From the NCBI RefSeq assembly GCF_001637225.1, contig NZ_LVJI01000001.1:186001-250000 (forward strand): a DNA stretch of 64,000 nucleotides. The letters run 5' to 3'. A program made the translations under genes and the position numbers. The DNA comes from Paenibacillus antarcticus. Lineage in GTDB: Bacteria; Bacillota; Bacilli; Paenibacillales; Paenibacillaceae. The notes under the pieces were generated by a model, which made no database searches, was not told the origin of the DNA, and was given only the letters and a program-made list of their open reading frames with translations. Positions 34,279 to 43,241 of the stretch are shown here, piece by piece. Positions within the stretch are counted from its first letter, which is position 1. Each line of letters starts with the position of its first letter.

Positions 34279-36135
34279 TTAAAGACTCTTTAATTGCTTC
34301 TGAAGCATTCGAATTTCTTGGAGACGTTCTATTTCCTCCATTTCCGTCCCCCCCTCATCACTAAGCAATCGTGTAAGTGTCCATTCTAACGCCATTCTTT
34401 GATTATCTTGTGTTGAATCGCCGCTTGCCCCCACTCTTTCCCGCCTTAAGATATGCTCTTCTTCCTCCTCTAATGTTCCTTCGAACAGCTGAGGTTTCTG
34501 AGCCTCTGACAAGGTCAGCAAGCGATTCGCCAACTTACGTACTAACATTCGATCATGGGAGACGATGACAAATGCACCTGAGTAAGACTGAAGTGCATCT
34601 TCAATGACTTCTCGAGTAGCGATATCAAGATAATTGGTCGGTTCATCCAGAACAAGAAGATTGGCTCCGCTGAAATAGAGCTGTAGAAAAGCAGCTCTAC
34701 ATCTTTCTCCCATGCTCAGATCCCCAATTCTTTTGAATACATTCTCACGGGGAAATAGAAAACATCCAAGAATCGTTCGTGCATTGGTCTCTGTCATATC
34801 TGGCAAAGAAAGAAGGCTATCTAACAGGGTCTGTTCCATGTTCAGTCCTTCCAGCTCTTGAGAGAAATAACCAATCTTTAATCTTGGATGCATTCGTACC
34901 TCACCTGCTTGAGGATTAAGCTTATTCATCATCAGTTGTAACAACGTGGATTTCCCCATACCATTCGGTCCGCGTACCGCAAGGCGGTCACCTCGTGAAA
35001 TAACAAGATCCAACTTATCAAATAAAGGGTTCTGTTCTGTAAACCCAAATGTGATTTCCTTCAATTCCACGAGGTTGCGTGCTCCAAAACCCTCTGTCTC
35101 CAACTGCATTTTCACACCGGGAGCATTACGCGGCTTCTGTACACTCTGTGCATCCAATCTGTCCATTTCCTTTTGCTTCGCATGATAACGGGAGATATTC
35201 TTCTTGGCCTTCGATTTGTAGAAGCTTGTGGCACTTGGCATTTCTTGCTTGGAAGCTGCTTGATCTGCTTTATTGAACCATTCCTGGTATCTACGTATAG
35301 ATTCCTCTAGCGCTTTCCTAGCCAGCTGTTGTTGCTTATACAACGCCTCTTGTTCACGAATCTCTCTGTCCTTCTCGCGACGATAATCAAGATAACCGCC
35401 GTTATATTTCTTCAGCCCTTGATTCGTCAGCTCGCACACACCTGTAGCTACGTGGTCTAGGAATGTTCTATCATGAGAAACAAATAATACGGTCCCCTCA
35501 TAATCGTTCAACCAATTCTCTAACCACAATATACTGGACTCATCTAAATGATTCGTCGGTTCATCCAGTACTAGAAATTTAGGACGATGAACAAGTAAGG
35601 ATGCAAGACGCACTCTTGTTTTCTGCCCACCGCTTAATTGAGAGAATGGAATTCCCCATAGTTCAGCACCAATGTGAAGTATATTTAGCATCTTCTCCAC
35701 ATCTACTTCCCATTTGAATCCGTCCATCCGTTCATAGCGCTCCAACCAATCACCATACTCTTCTAACAAAGATTCATTCGGATCCAGTATATTTATACGG
35801 TGACCAAGCTCCTCTTCCAATCGCTTCATATGCCACTTGATCTGATATAACTCGGTGCTATCAACCTGCGCTGCTTCCAGTGTAGTTATTCCCAATAAAC
35901 CTGCCGAAGTTTGTTTCATAAAGCCCCATTGTGATCGAGGGAGTCCACGTTCAATTATCCCTTCGGTGGGTTCTTCCTCACCTGCTAATATTTCAAGAAG
36001 CGTTGTCTTGCCAACGCCGTTACTCCCAAATAGTGCTAGTCGTTCACCCTCATAAATGTCAATATCCACTTGTTCAAAGCAGACATTCCCTTGCCATTCT
36101 TTAGCCAAATTTCTACCACGTACGATATTCATCAT
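34279..36135 (-). CDS. ABC-F family ATPase (candidate ribosomal protection protein)
   Basis: ABC-F proteins bind the ribosomal E site; some displace antibiotics. The 618-residue protein lacks membrane helices and has two ATPase domains. The first has GSNGVGKTT, LSGGQKTRVRL and LVLDEPTNHLD. The second has GPNGMGKST, a degenerate signature LSMGERCRA and LVLDEPTNYLD. An inter-domain linker (about 235-320) is long and basic, as needed to reach the peptidyl-transferase region. A C-terminal helical extension is present. An attenuator-like leader supports an antibiotic-inducible role, but spectrum cannot be inferred. Confidence 0.82.
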   Translation of the reverse strand: MMNIVRGRNLAKEWQGNVCFEQVDIDIYEGERLALFGSNGVGKTTLLEILAGEEEPTEGIIERGLPRSQWGFMKQTSAGLLGITTLEAAQVDSTELYQIKWHMKRLEEELGHRINILDPNESLLEEYGDWLERYERMDGFKWEVDVEKMLNILHIGAELWGIPFSQLSGGQKTRVRLASLLVHRPKFLVLDEPTNHLDESSILWLENWLNDYEGTVLFVSHDRTFLDHVATGVCELTNQGLKKYNGGYLDYRREKDREIREQEALYKQQQLARKALEESIRRYQEWFNKADQAASKQEMPSATSFYKSKAKKNISRYHAKQKEMDRLDAQSVQKPRNAPGVKMQLETEGFGARNLVELKEITFGFTEQNPLFDKLDLVISRGDRLAVRGPNGMGKSTLLQLMMNKLNPQAGEVRMHPRLKIGYFSQELEGLNMEQTLLDSLLSLPDMTETNARTILGCFLFPRENVFKRIGDLSMGERCRAAFLQLYFSGANLLVLDEPTNYLDIATREVIEDALQSYSGAFVIVSHDRMLVRKLANRLLTLSEAQKPQLFEGTLEEEEEHILRRERVGASGDSTQDNQRMALEWTLTRLLSDEGGTEMEEIERLQEIRMLQKQLKSL

Positions 36136-36160
36136 CCATCATCACCCTTTCTAAATGTAC

Positions 36161-36187
36161 AAAAAAACCGCAGGCATAGGCCTACGG
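36161..36187 (-). terminator. Leader terminator just upstream of the ABC-F gene
   Basis: On the minus strand CCGTAGG (36181-36187) pairs with CCTGCGG (36168-36174), followed by seven T (36161-36167). It lies between the promoter and the gene, so it would block expression unless antiterminated. Confidence 0.8.
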
Positions 36188-36401
36188 TGAAAGGTTATCG
36201 ATAAGATGACGTAAACAGAGAGAAACCGTCAAAGAGGCCACTTAGCCCATTTACAACGATACACCCTAATTTGGACACACCTATCCTCACCCCTACACAC
36301 CGTAGAGACTGCCTGTTTCACTTACATGCAGTTTATTGAGAAATAGATGGTTTACTTCATGGGCGTCGTGGTTACCTCGTCATTCGTATTTGTTAATTAC
36401 T
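36161..36401 (-). ncRNA. Attenuator leader of the ABC-F gene
   Basis: A leader of about 240 bases runs from a predicted start near 36401 to the terminator. An upstream segment (CAGGCA at 36310-36315 and CTACGGTG at 36298-36305) is exactly complementary, in the right order, to both arms of the terminator region (CACCGTAG, 36182-36189, and TGCCTG, 36171-36176). The alternative helix would melt the terminator. Tiny ORFs (ATG-AAG-TAA at 36352-36360; ATG-TAA further on) could couple this to ribosome stalling, but their SDs are weak. Confidence 0.65.
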
Positions 36402-36407
36402 GGTTAC

Positions 36408-36416
36408 AGTATACCA
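36408..36416 (-). promoter_or_regulatory. Extended -10 promoter of the ABC-F leader
   Basis: TGGTATACT on the minus strand (TG-n-TATACT; -10 at 36408-36413). The -35 is poor. Confidence 0.55.
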
Positions 36417-36464
36417 GAAAGGATTCAGGAATGGAACTCGTAGTTATGTAAGATGCTGTAAACG

Positions 36465-36495
36465 AAAAAAAAGACCCCTTGCCAAAAGCAGGGGC
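36465..36495 (-). terminator. Terminator at the end of the tailocin operon
   Basis: GCCCCTGC and GGCAAGGGG form a stem with one bulge, followed by eight T (36465-36472). Confidence 0.8.
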
Positions 36496-36540
36496 ACTGA
36501 ATACAGAAGATCATTGCTTATTTACTTTGTTATAAATCGA

Positions 36541-36867
36541 TTACTTCTTATCATTATTCTTATTGTCTTTGCCATCTCTATTATCTGGATTCACTATTGA
36601 GTTACCAGATCGTTTATTAAACGCTAACTCAAACAATCCTGTAGCTGATAATCCTGCCAGCCCTCCGCCCCATAATCTCTCTACTGTCTGCAGATCGGTG
36701 AACGGGTAAAATGATAATCCCAAAAGTAGTCCAATGAGCACTCCAACTAAAGGAATAATATTCTTAGGTAGATTTATCGTGATTTTGACCAATTGAACAA
36801 CCGCCATGACAAATACGGATAACAGCGTAGCAAAAGACAAGACATCATTTAGATTCTGATTCACCAT
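36541..36867 (-). CDS. Holin-like membrane protein
   Basis: The 108-residue protein has two or three hydrophobic segments (about 8-29, 35-55, 65-85) and a charged Asn/Lys/Asp tail. That is the layout of small phage holins, which open the membrane for endolysin release. The SD AAAAGGAG is good. It is last in the tail cluster, after the endolysin. Assignment rests on topology and position. Confidence 0.7.
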   Translation of the reverse strand: MVNQNLNDVLSFATLLSVFVMAVVQLVKITINLPKNIIPLVGVLIGLLLGLSFYPFTDLQTVERLWGGGLAGLSATGLFELAFNKRSGNSIVNPDNRDGKDNKNNDKK

Positions 36868-37116
36868 CAGTTATCACTGCTCCTTTTCACAAATCAAGAG
36901 AATGAAGTAATTCACTATACCTTGGAGGACTTCATAACTTGCTTGGGGGTCAGATCCCCTTGAGAATAAATATGTTGTAAATATGATAATAGTCCATGCT
37001 AGGACAAATTGAGTGGGGTGGAAGTTCGAAGGATGGAAGTATACACAAATAAGCCCCACCGACCGAAGTCAGCAGGACTGTTGTTCAGATTCGCAAGTCT
37101 TGTGAATTTGCTTTGC
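36868..37116. other. Intergenic segment with no confident gene
   Basis: About 250 bases between endolysin and holin. A 61-codon minus frame (36874-37059) crosses it, but it has no SD or recognisable sequence. No terminator is evident. Confidence 0.4.
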
Positions 37117-37722
37117 TTATCCATTCTGTTTCATTTGTCCTGAAGCCAACCGTAATTCATCAGCCAATCTACCAATCTCCTGTTTATCTGCTGGTGTCTT
37201 GGCATTCCCCCAAGCTGGCTTAAGGTACTTATCAATGATGGCGTTGGCGTCTTTCTTATCTAGGTTTGCTAGCTCCTCGTTGGAATAGAAGTCTTGCAAG
37301 TATTTCGTAGGCTCAACCACACCGCTTTCCGTCTCCGTATATCCATATGAGGGGGCGCAAGCTTTACGAATCTCGTAATGAAGGTGTGCACCTGTTGACA
37401 CTCCTGTACTACCTTGAAAACCCACCTTTTGTCCTCTTTTCACCATATCCCCTACCTTTACCAAAGCAGCAGACAAATGAGCATAACAATGAAGGTAACC
37501 TTTGTTATCCTTGATGGCGACTACGATACCGTAGCCTCCGAATCCCGAACCCTTGATACCCTCTTTCGCATGAATGACTTCACCAGATATGAATGCATTG
37601 ATCGGACCATTCGAAGGTGTCGTTACAAGGTCTTCACCTCTGTGGAACTTAGGTGTTTGATATACCGGATGCATACGCATACCAAATGGACTAGTTAGCC
37701 TGTAAGATTCAAATGGATTCAT
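37117..37722 (-). CDS. M23-family endolysin
   Basis: The 201-residue protein has an N-terminal LytM/M23 zinc endopeptidase domain (1-135). The zinc ligands are visible: the first His in KFHRGEDL with its Asp, and HLHYEI for the HxH pair. It starts as phage and tail-particle lysins do (SPFGMRMHPV). No signal peptide, so it needs a holin. The C-terminal 65 residues are helical and may bind the wall. The start overlaps the upstream holin stop by four bases. Confidence 0.87.
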   Translation of the reverse strand: MNPFESYRLTSPFGMRMHPVYQTPKFHRGEDLVTTPSNGPINAFISGEVIHAKEGIKGSGFGGYGIVVAIKDNKGYLHCYAHLSAALVKVGDMVKRGQKVGFQGSTGVSTGAHLHYEIRKACAPSYGYTETESGVVEPTKYLQDFYSNEELANLDKKDANAIIDKYLKPAWGNAKTPADKQEIGRLADELRLASGQMKQNG

Positions 37723-38126
37723 GATTGATCACCCCCCTTTTGTTTGAGAATGGATATGATGTCTTTAATCTTATTCGGTAAGGGCAGTCCCATCCTTCCA
37801 TAGTTCTCAGTCACTGAAATCAGTTCATTCGTTAAATAGAAATAAATTGAACCCACCATAATAACATTGGTCCCAAATAACTCGTCTAATCGGTGTGCCA
37901 GAATCACGACAAGGATCATAAGCCCTTTTTTAGCTAATCCCCAAAATCCAACGTTGCTACTAAGGCCGTTACCTAACTTTAATGAAGCAGCTATTCCCGT
38001 TAAATAATCGATCCCCATCGCAAGTAGAAACAATGAGATCAATTCAGACCATTCACCTACCAAGTAAGTGGCCGCTGATCCTAAAAGAGCGATGCCCCAC
38101 TTTAAAAGCAAATCTAGTCTATCCAT
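37719..38126 (-). CDS. Phage holin (toxin-secretion/lysis holin family)
   Basis: I start at the ATG at 38126 (135 residues), after TAGGAGGAG; the upstream frame runs through a terminator. Hydrophobic segments lie at about 10-28, 32-52, 65-85 and 90-108, with MGIDYLTGIAASLK in the loop. This is characteristic of the TcdE/Cph1-type holin family. It is translationally coupled to the endolysin. Two holin genes in one cluster are unusual; one may be an antiholin. Confidence 0.87.
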   Translation of the reverse strand: MDRLDLLLKWGIALLGSAATYLVGEWSELISLFLLAMGIDYLTGIAASLKLGNGLSSNVGFWGLAKKGLMILVVILAHRLDELFGTNVIMVGSIYFYLTNELISVTENYGRMGLPLPNKIKDIISILKQKGGDQS

Positions 38127-38160
38127 GTCCCATCTCCTCCTATTTTGATATGAAAAAATA

Positions 38161-38180
38161 GCCCCCGAGGATTCGGGGGC
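38161..38180 (-). terminator. Terminator between tail genes and lysis genes
   Basis: GCCCCCGAATCCTCGGGGGC followed by TATTTTTTC on the minus strand. It splits the structural from the lysis genes, so read-through or a separate promoter is needed. Confidence 0.8.
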
Positions 38181-38234
38181 GAAAAAAATACGCCTTAGTG
38201 GCGATGTGGTGGTGCCTAGTTGCACAGTTTCGTC

Positions 38235-38348
38235 CTACTCCGTAATGTCGGCATCCAATAAAGCTTGTGTACTACTCTTCCATGTTGAAGGAACGTTATC
38301 TATTTCCCATCGACCTGCTTTAATTAGGTTGTAATATATCTTCGCCAT
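38235..38348 (-). CDS. XkdX-family phage peptide (37 aa)
   Basis: The frame ATG (38348) to TAG encodes 37 residues starting MAKIYYNLIKAGRWEIDNVP and ending ALLDADITE. The pattern YY-LIK-G-W-ID-VP-W is the XkdX family, small proteins near tail-fibre genes of PBSX and many Firmicute phages. Its ATG overlaps the upstream stop as TAATG. Function unknown. Confidence 0.8.
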   Translation of the reverse strand: MAKIYYNLIKAGRWEIDNVPSTWKSSTQALLDADITE

Positions 38349-38800
38349 TAAGCCACACCTCCAGTTATGATTGACGCTAATTCCGCAATTGCAAGCTGTG
38401 TCTCCATCTTGTCTGTTTCGCTTACGCTTGCTAACTCAGCTACCGCCAACATTAACTCGGTATTCTGCAATTCTAAATTCGCGATTTGCTCCGTTAACGG
38501 CTTTCCGAATACTGGCGGCGCTTCTGGCTCGCTTAGATCGGGATAGCTAAACTCTAATGTTTTTGTCGATACGCTCACACGGTACCCGTTTTGTAATTTG
38601 AATTCCTCTTTATAAGCAACATAAAGAAGTTCTAAAACACCTACAGATTCAGGGTTTCTTTCTGACAGCTTTGAAAATGAAGAAAAATCACTTTCAATAG
38701 ATGGAGTAACATAATCATCAAAAACAATTCTATCCCCTGTGTTTACTAGAACCTCGCCACTAACAACATCATAGTAAATCCTGCTTCCTATCTTCTTCAT
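38348..38800 (-). CDS. Tail-cluster protein of unknown function
   Basis: The 150-residue protein has a beta-rich first half (IYYDVVSGEVLV, YRVSVSTKTLEF) and a helical C-terminus with repeated LAVAELAS / LAIAELAS. It lies between the fibre gene and xkdX, where PBSX-like phages often carry fibre accessory or chaperone proteins. No named family recognised. Confidence 0.7.
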   Translation of the reverse strand: MKKIGSRIYYDVVSGEVLVNTGDRIVFDDYVTPSIESDFSSFSKLSERNPESVGVLELLYVAYKEEFKLQNGYRVSVSTKTLEFSYPDLSEPEAPPVFGKPLTEQIANLELQNTELMLAVAELASVSETDKMETQLAIAELASIITGGVA

Positions 38801-38812
38801 ACTCTCCCCCTC

Positions 38813-40723
38813 CTAATCTTCATATGCCATAACGGTATAAGTTCCCCCTGAACTCCAAAACTTTAAATCAAGTGAGGTTGTGCCGACGTTGCTCGGTGTT
38901 GGTGCATTGGTTGGTGAGGTGAGTTGCTCTACAGCATTAGTAATAGGGTTTCTAAATAACGACCAACTACTCCCGTATGTGTTGGATACTATAATGGATC
39001 TCCACGTAAAACCAAAATTTATAGCAATTACGGCCCCCGTACCTACATGAGTACCTACATATTTCGCCTTACCTTGCTTTAGTGTGCCAACTACACCGTT
39101 AACTGTTATGTTTTCGCGTAGGTTTGACGGGGTTAGACTTGATAAGTTAGATTCTAGTTTATCGATTAGTCCATCAAGAGAGTCACCACCACCATAAACT
39201 AAATCATTGAGTTTAGATTTAACAGCAGGAAGGAAAACCCCTTGTGTATCCTGTAACGCCTTTGTAACTTGTTCAATGTCCGCACCTGTAGGGAGTCGCT
39301 TATCGAATGTGTATGTCCAAGCATCAGTACCCATAGATATGGTTAATATATTACTCGCGGCGGTTGTGGCATACTTGCCAAACTTCACAGCATCCCACTG
39401 CACTTGTGTAAGCCCCACTGTGAGCGCTTGACCACTTATTGCGGTCTTCGTGCCTACGGTAACACCATTTACTTTCTCGGTGATGGTGGACATAGTGTTG
39501 TCCGTTGTGATTGTGTATACCAGTAGGCTGTCTTTGCTTGACTTAGCACCGATTGATCCCTGTGCAACTGAGTTAGTTACCACTCCCCACGTTCCATAGA
39601 ATCCAACTTTTGTATCACCCTTATAAATTAATAAAGGCATTGAAAAATCGATCGTGACATCATCTAAAGCAGAAGGATAAAAATTATATCCAGCCACAAA
39701 ATGATATTGTTTTGCCCATACCCCACCTATGTTTTTAACATGGCACACACCATAAAAACTACCAGTATACGTTATAAATATTTCATTTCTTTTGTTCGCA
39801 CTTATAGATGGAAAATAAAAACTAGAATTATTATTCGCTACACTGTCGGTCACTATCTGAGGAGTAGACCAAGAGGTTCCATTATCATCAGAATAAGAAA
39901 CACGTATATTATCTGCGGAGACTGTCGCATCCTTACCATGCCACGCTACCCATATACGCCCATTGGTTAATCCATTAACTGATTTAGGTACGAACACAGC
40001 AGATGGACTCGATTGGGCATATCCTGTTGCCCCACCTGTTTGATTATATATTCTTGTATAACCAGTTTGCCAAACTCCACTATTGCGAGTGTAAGCAACT
40101 ACTAAAAATGTCGAATTTGAGTTAATCCAAGTCGCAACGATAGTTGGATTATTATTACTACTAACAACAATACTTGGCTGGATTACAGTCAGATAACTAT
40201 CAACATAGTTTGTAATTTGATCCACCGCACCCCATGTCACCGCCCCTGTACTAGCATTAATAGCCCCTTTTGCATATCTAAGATTAAAGGTTGGATATGT
40301 TGTATTTTTGCTTGACCATGTGGCATGTAGTTCTGTTCCTGCTTCATTTGTGGCTAAGGATACGTTGCCCAATGCTGTTTGACCAATGTCTACATTGAAA
40401 ATAGCTCCAGAAATACCGTTAGCAATTAAGCAATTATACCCATAGCATTGAACAGCATTGTTTAACCATGCACATATAATGTAAACATTGGTTCCATTGG
40501 GGACAATGGCTACATCTTGAATACTTCCTGATAAAGCATGTGTATATAGTAATGAAAAAGTAGCGCCATTATTTATACTTTTGTATAACTTATATCCTAT
40601 TTCTGTCAAATCTTTTACAATGGCAATTAGCCAACCATTGCTCAACCTAACTAACTTCTTACCCCCATTACCACTCGTATCATACGCACTTGCAACAACC
40701 GTTGAATCTACTATACTAGGCAT
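38813..40723 (-). CDS. Putative receptor-binding tail fibre with sialidase-like beta-propeller
   Basis: The 636-residue protein has no enzyme signature I can be sure of. Residues 20-380 look like repeated beta blades, with Asp-box-type motifs (SINNGATF, SDDNGTSWS) of BNR/sialidase-like propellers. The C-terminal part (about 390-636) has fibre-like segments (GVVGTLKQGKAKYVG). As the largest distal tail gene it is the likely host-recognition protein that decides target range. Confidence 0.65.
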   Translation of the reverse strand: MPSIVDSTVVASAYDTSGNGGKKLVRLSNGWLIAIVKDLTEIGYKLYKSINNGATFSLLYTHALSGSIQDVAIVPNGTNVYIICAWLNNAVQCYGYNCLIANGISGAIFNVDIGQTALGNVSLATNEAGTELHATWSSKNTTYPTFNLRYAKGAINASTGAVTWGAVDQITNYVDSYLTVIQPSIVVSSNNNPTIVATWINSNSTFLVVAYTRNSGVWQTGYTRIYNQTGGATGYAQSSPSAVFVPKSVNGLTNGRIWVAWHGKDATVSADNIRVSYSDDNGTSWSTPQIVTDSVANNNSSFYFPSISANKRNEIFITYTGSFYGVCHVKNIGGVWAKQYHFVAGYNFYPSALDDVTIDFSMPLLIYKGDTKVGFYGTWGVVTNSVAQGSIGAKSSKDSLLVYTITTDNTMSTITEKVNGVTVGTKTAISGQALTVGLTQVQWDAVKFGKYATTAASNILTISMGTDAWTYTFDKRLPTGADIEQVTKALQDTQGVFLPAVKSKLNDLVYGGGDSLDGLIDKLESNLSSLTPSNLRENITVNGVVGTLKQGKAKYVGTHVGTGAVIAINFGFTWRSIIVSNTYGSSWSLFRNPITNAVEQLTSPTNAPTPSNVGTTSLDLKFWSSGGTYTVMAYED

Positions 40724-40739
40724 TTAAACCACTCCTTTC

Positions 40740-41420
40740 CTATGATCCTAAAATTCCATTTATCGCCGCAATGAGAGGCGCGGTATCAACTCCTTCACCC
40801 TGTAAGATAAAAGCCGCTTTAGATGCGCTGTATCGAAATGTATACACTCCGTCTTTTTTAAGGTTAGATAATGCTCTGCCGTTTGCGGTCAAAGGTATAG
40901 CCCCTAACGCGTTCGCATTAATTGTCGCGGCTCCTGTTGAATCTGCATTTATAGTAGCTACGATACCCATGCCATGCTTATATGCGGTCAGTGAAGGCAA
41001 TGTAACGGAATAGGCGTTGCCTACGTTAGTTGTATCGACTACCGCCGGATGGTTCACATAATCCGCCTTATGCGCAGCAACAGTATCACTTAAACTCTTC
41101 ACCGCCTTCGGCGTAGCAGCCTCCGTCTCTGACGTACTATCTACCGCACTACTCAGCCGTGTGATCCCTTTCACCATTAACGATGCATCAGGAATATCTA
41201 CATCCACCCCTGCAATGGCTTCTGCTATTCTTTCCTCCACATATGTTTTCTCCGCCGCCTTGCTCTGCAACTCCTGAAGTGATTCAGCGGTTAAGTTCAT
41301 GAACCAGTTCAACCATGCTGCTGGCGGGCGGTCTTCTACTTCCCAACCTATATTTCTTTTGGATTCGGGAGGCTCAATTCCTGTTGCTCCCCATTTCGGT
41401 GCTTGTTTAATAAAACCCAC
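40740..41420 (-). CDS. Tail fibre protein
   Basis: The 226-residue protein has an N-terminal baseplate-attachment region (KWGATGIEPP, RPPAAWLNWFMN) and a central block VKGITRLSSAVDSTSETEAA then TPKAV, the repeat found in T4- and P2-type tail fibres. The C-terminus is Ala/Gly-rich beta sequence. It lies between the baseplate genes and the big receptor-binding gene, so it may be the fibre stalk. Confidence 0.82.
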   Translation of the reverse strand: MGFIKQAPKWGATGIEPPESKRNIGWEVEDRPPAAWLNWFMNLTAESLQELQSKAAEKTYVEERIAEAIAGVDVDIPDASLMVKGITRLSSAVDSTSETEAATPKAVKSLSDTVAAHKADYVNHPAVVDTTNVGNAYSVTLPSLTAYKHGMGIVATINADSTGAATINANALGAIPLTANGRALSNLKKDGVYTFRYSASKAAFILQGEGVDTAPLIAAINGILGS

Positions 41421-41431
41421 GATAATCCCTC

Positions 41432-42073
41432 CTATATCGGTAATCCATAATCATTACCTGGTACATATACTTCTCCGAGCGTTCCACCTAGGTTCATGTC
41501 TGGGTCAGATAATCCGAAAATATCATGTTGTAATCCATCATAAATGGATGATAATCGGAAAGTCCCTGCTAGTTCAATCTGAGCGACTCTAACTCCGGCT
41601 GCTACTGTCTTTTGGATGATCTGTCCGAACTGCATAGGAGACATTCCGACTTCATTCAGTCTTTTGATCGGTACCCTTGTCAATGTAATCCCTGCGGGCT
41701 CTGGATCATGCGGATCACTGAACTTCTCTTGAATCTGAATGTCTTTATAATCACAATCCAAAGCCAAGGACAGTACTCGTATAATCGTGTTAATGTCTGT
41801 TTTCGATAGATTTCTAGCGATCTTAGACTTTAACAGCACCCTATACACTTCATCTGTCGCAGCGCCACGTGGCTGAATGACATTCTGCCCGATACGATCC
41901 AATGTAGAACCTTGTGCCTTATCAATGTCCCGCCACTCTCGAACCTTCTCAAGCGAAGTATTTAATTCATCCATCTGACCATACAGAATACCGATTAACT
42001 TACCGATATTACTGTTCGGATTCTTGTTGAATACGTCTGCGAACCGCGACATCATATCTTTCACGCTAAACAT
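41432..42073 (-). CDS. Baseplate wedge protein (XkdU/YmfQ-like)
   Basis: The 213-residue protein lies directly after the gpJ-like gene, which it overlaps by eight bases. Early segments KDMMSRFADVF, ERVREW-like and LDRIGQNV mark the tail protein I/XkdU-like family. It links the baseplate to the fibres. Matches by position and segment, not by alignment. Confidence 0.75.
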   Translation of the reverse strand: MFSVKDMMSRFADVFNKNPNSNIGKLIGILYGQMDELNTSLEKVREWRDIDKAQGSTLDRIGQNVIQPRGAATDEVYRVLLKSKIARNLSKTDINTIIRVLSLALDCDYKDIQIQEKFSDPHDPEPAGITLTRVPIKRLNEVGMSPMQFGQIIQKTVAAGVRVAQIELAGTFRLSSIYDGLQHDIFGLSDPDMNLGGTLGEVYVPGNDYGLPI

Positions 42074-43241
42074 GACGATTCACCACAATGTCCTTGGCAT
42101 TAATCTGTGCGACTTGATACCGTTCTAAAGTAACGTTAGCCTCTTCTAAGACATCATTTTTGCCCACTTTTAACGTGAAATCCTCTATCCCTTCAATCTG
42201 ATCTACTGCACTAACCAACTTGTTGTATACCGCAGGTGCGCCCATCGACAATCCGTTGTAGTAGCTGCCACCATCTTCTCCACCAATGTAACGAACAATG
42301 GCTGAACGAATTCGCTCATCCCCATCTGCGGGGTACTGCTCATTGGTCTTAAGTGTGACATCAACTTGTAAGAGTACTTCTTGCGCCCGACTGAATTTCA
42401 CCTCATGACCATAACCACCAATATCTAAGACCGTCTTCACAACATCACCGTAAGACTCAATGCCACCGGCTCCAGTTGAAAATATAACTTGGGCAATCTC
42501 CTCATCATTTCCACCAAGCACATAACATTGGTAGGTATGAGGAGGACGCCCCGCTGCGTCCAATTGATTAGTGAAATTCTGAATAACTGTAGCAGCTCTA
42601 ACGGTATTAATTCTAAGCAAGGCTCCAATTAAGGCATCTACAGAAGCCGCACCGCCACCCGCTACCGACTGAGTAAACAAATCTCGGAATTCGGAGTCTG
42701 TCATTTTCTCTCGTCCACCTGTGGTAGGTAGTGGATTAGTTACTCCCGTAACATTTGGGGCTGGATTTACAATGACGATAATCGAACCCACAGAGACGTT
42801 ACCTCCCTGACCTGGTTCTACAGCTTCAATAGGAACTGTTGCTGTACCATGACTACCAAACGTTATTTCTTCCGTTGTATCGAAGTAGACTTTCGCCTCT
42901 GTTGCGATACGAAATCCTTGCGCTAACGTGTGACCCACCGTTCCTGTCAATTGAACAGAACCTCTAGCATATTGATCCAATACCCGAGTGATCCCCACAT
43001 GAGGCCCTAATCGATCCAAGCTACTGCCTTCTGCACTATTGATATAACTACTGTTGTATACATCCTCTGCCGTCACCCATAACTTTGAGAGAAACCATGC
43101 AAAGATACGTAGAATAATGCCTAACGGTGATCTTTCGGAAGTATTCACTTTATCCCCAAACGTCTCTTTCGCCTTATCATTCATTTCTGCAAAAAGATCC
43201 TCAAACCGTCTGCGCTTAAATCCTGTTCTATCCAGCACCAA
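42066..43241 (-). CDS. Baseplate J-like (gp47/XkdT) protein
   Basis: The 391-residue protein is a baseplate wedge subunit of contractile tails. Blocks are LDRLGPHVGITR, the mid-protein VEPGQGGNVSVGSI and GGREKMTDSEFRDL, all typical of gpJ/XkdT. Overlaps the upstream sheath-initiator-like gene by 14 bases. Confidence 0.87.
   Translation of the reverse strand: MVLDRTGFKRRRFEDLFAEMNDKAKETFGDKVNTSERSPLGIILRIFAWFLSKLWVTAEDVYNSSYINSAEGSSLDRLGPHVGITRVLDQYARGSVQLTGTVGHTLAQGFRIATEAKVYFDTTEEITFGSHGTATVPIEAVEPGQGGNVSVGSIIVIVNPAPNVTGVTNPLPTTGGREKMTDSEFRDLFTQSVAGGGAASVDALIGALLRINTVRAATVIQNFTNQLDAAGRPPHTYQCYVLGGNDEEIAQVIFSTGAGGIESYGDVVKTVLDIGGYGHEVKFSRAQEVLLQVDVTLKTNEQYPADGDERIRSAIVRYIGGEDGGSYYNGLSMGAPAVYNKLVSAVDQIEGIEDFTLKVGKNDVLEEANVTLERYQVAQINAKDIVVNRHV

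Noticed and set aside
36874..37059. 61-codon minus frame between endolysin and holin
   Set aside because: No SD and no recognisable domain; it ends inside the SD region of the holin gene. A remnant is possible but unsupported.
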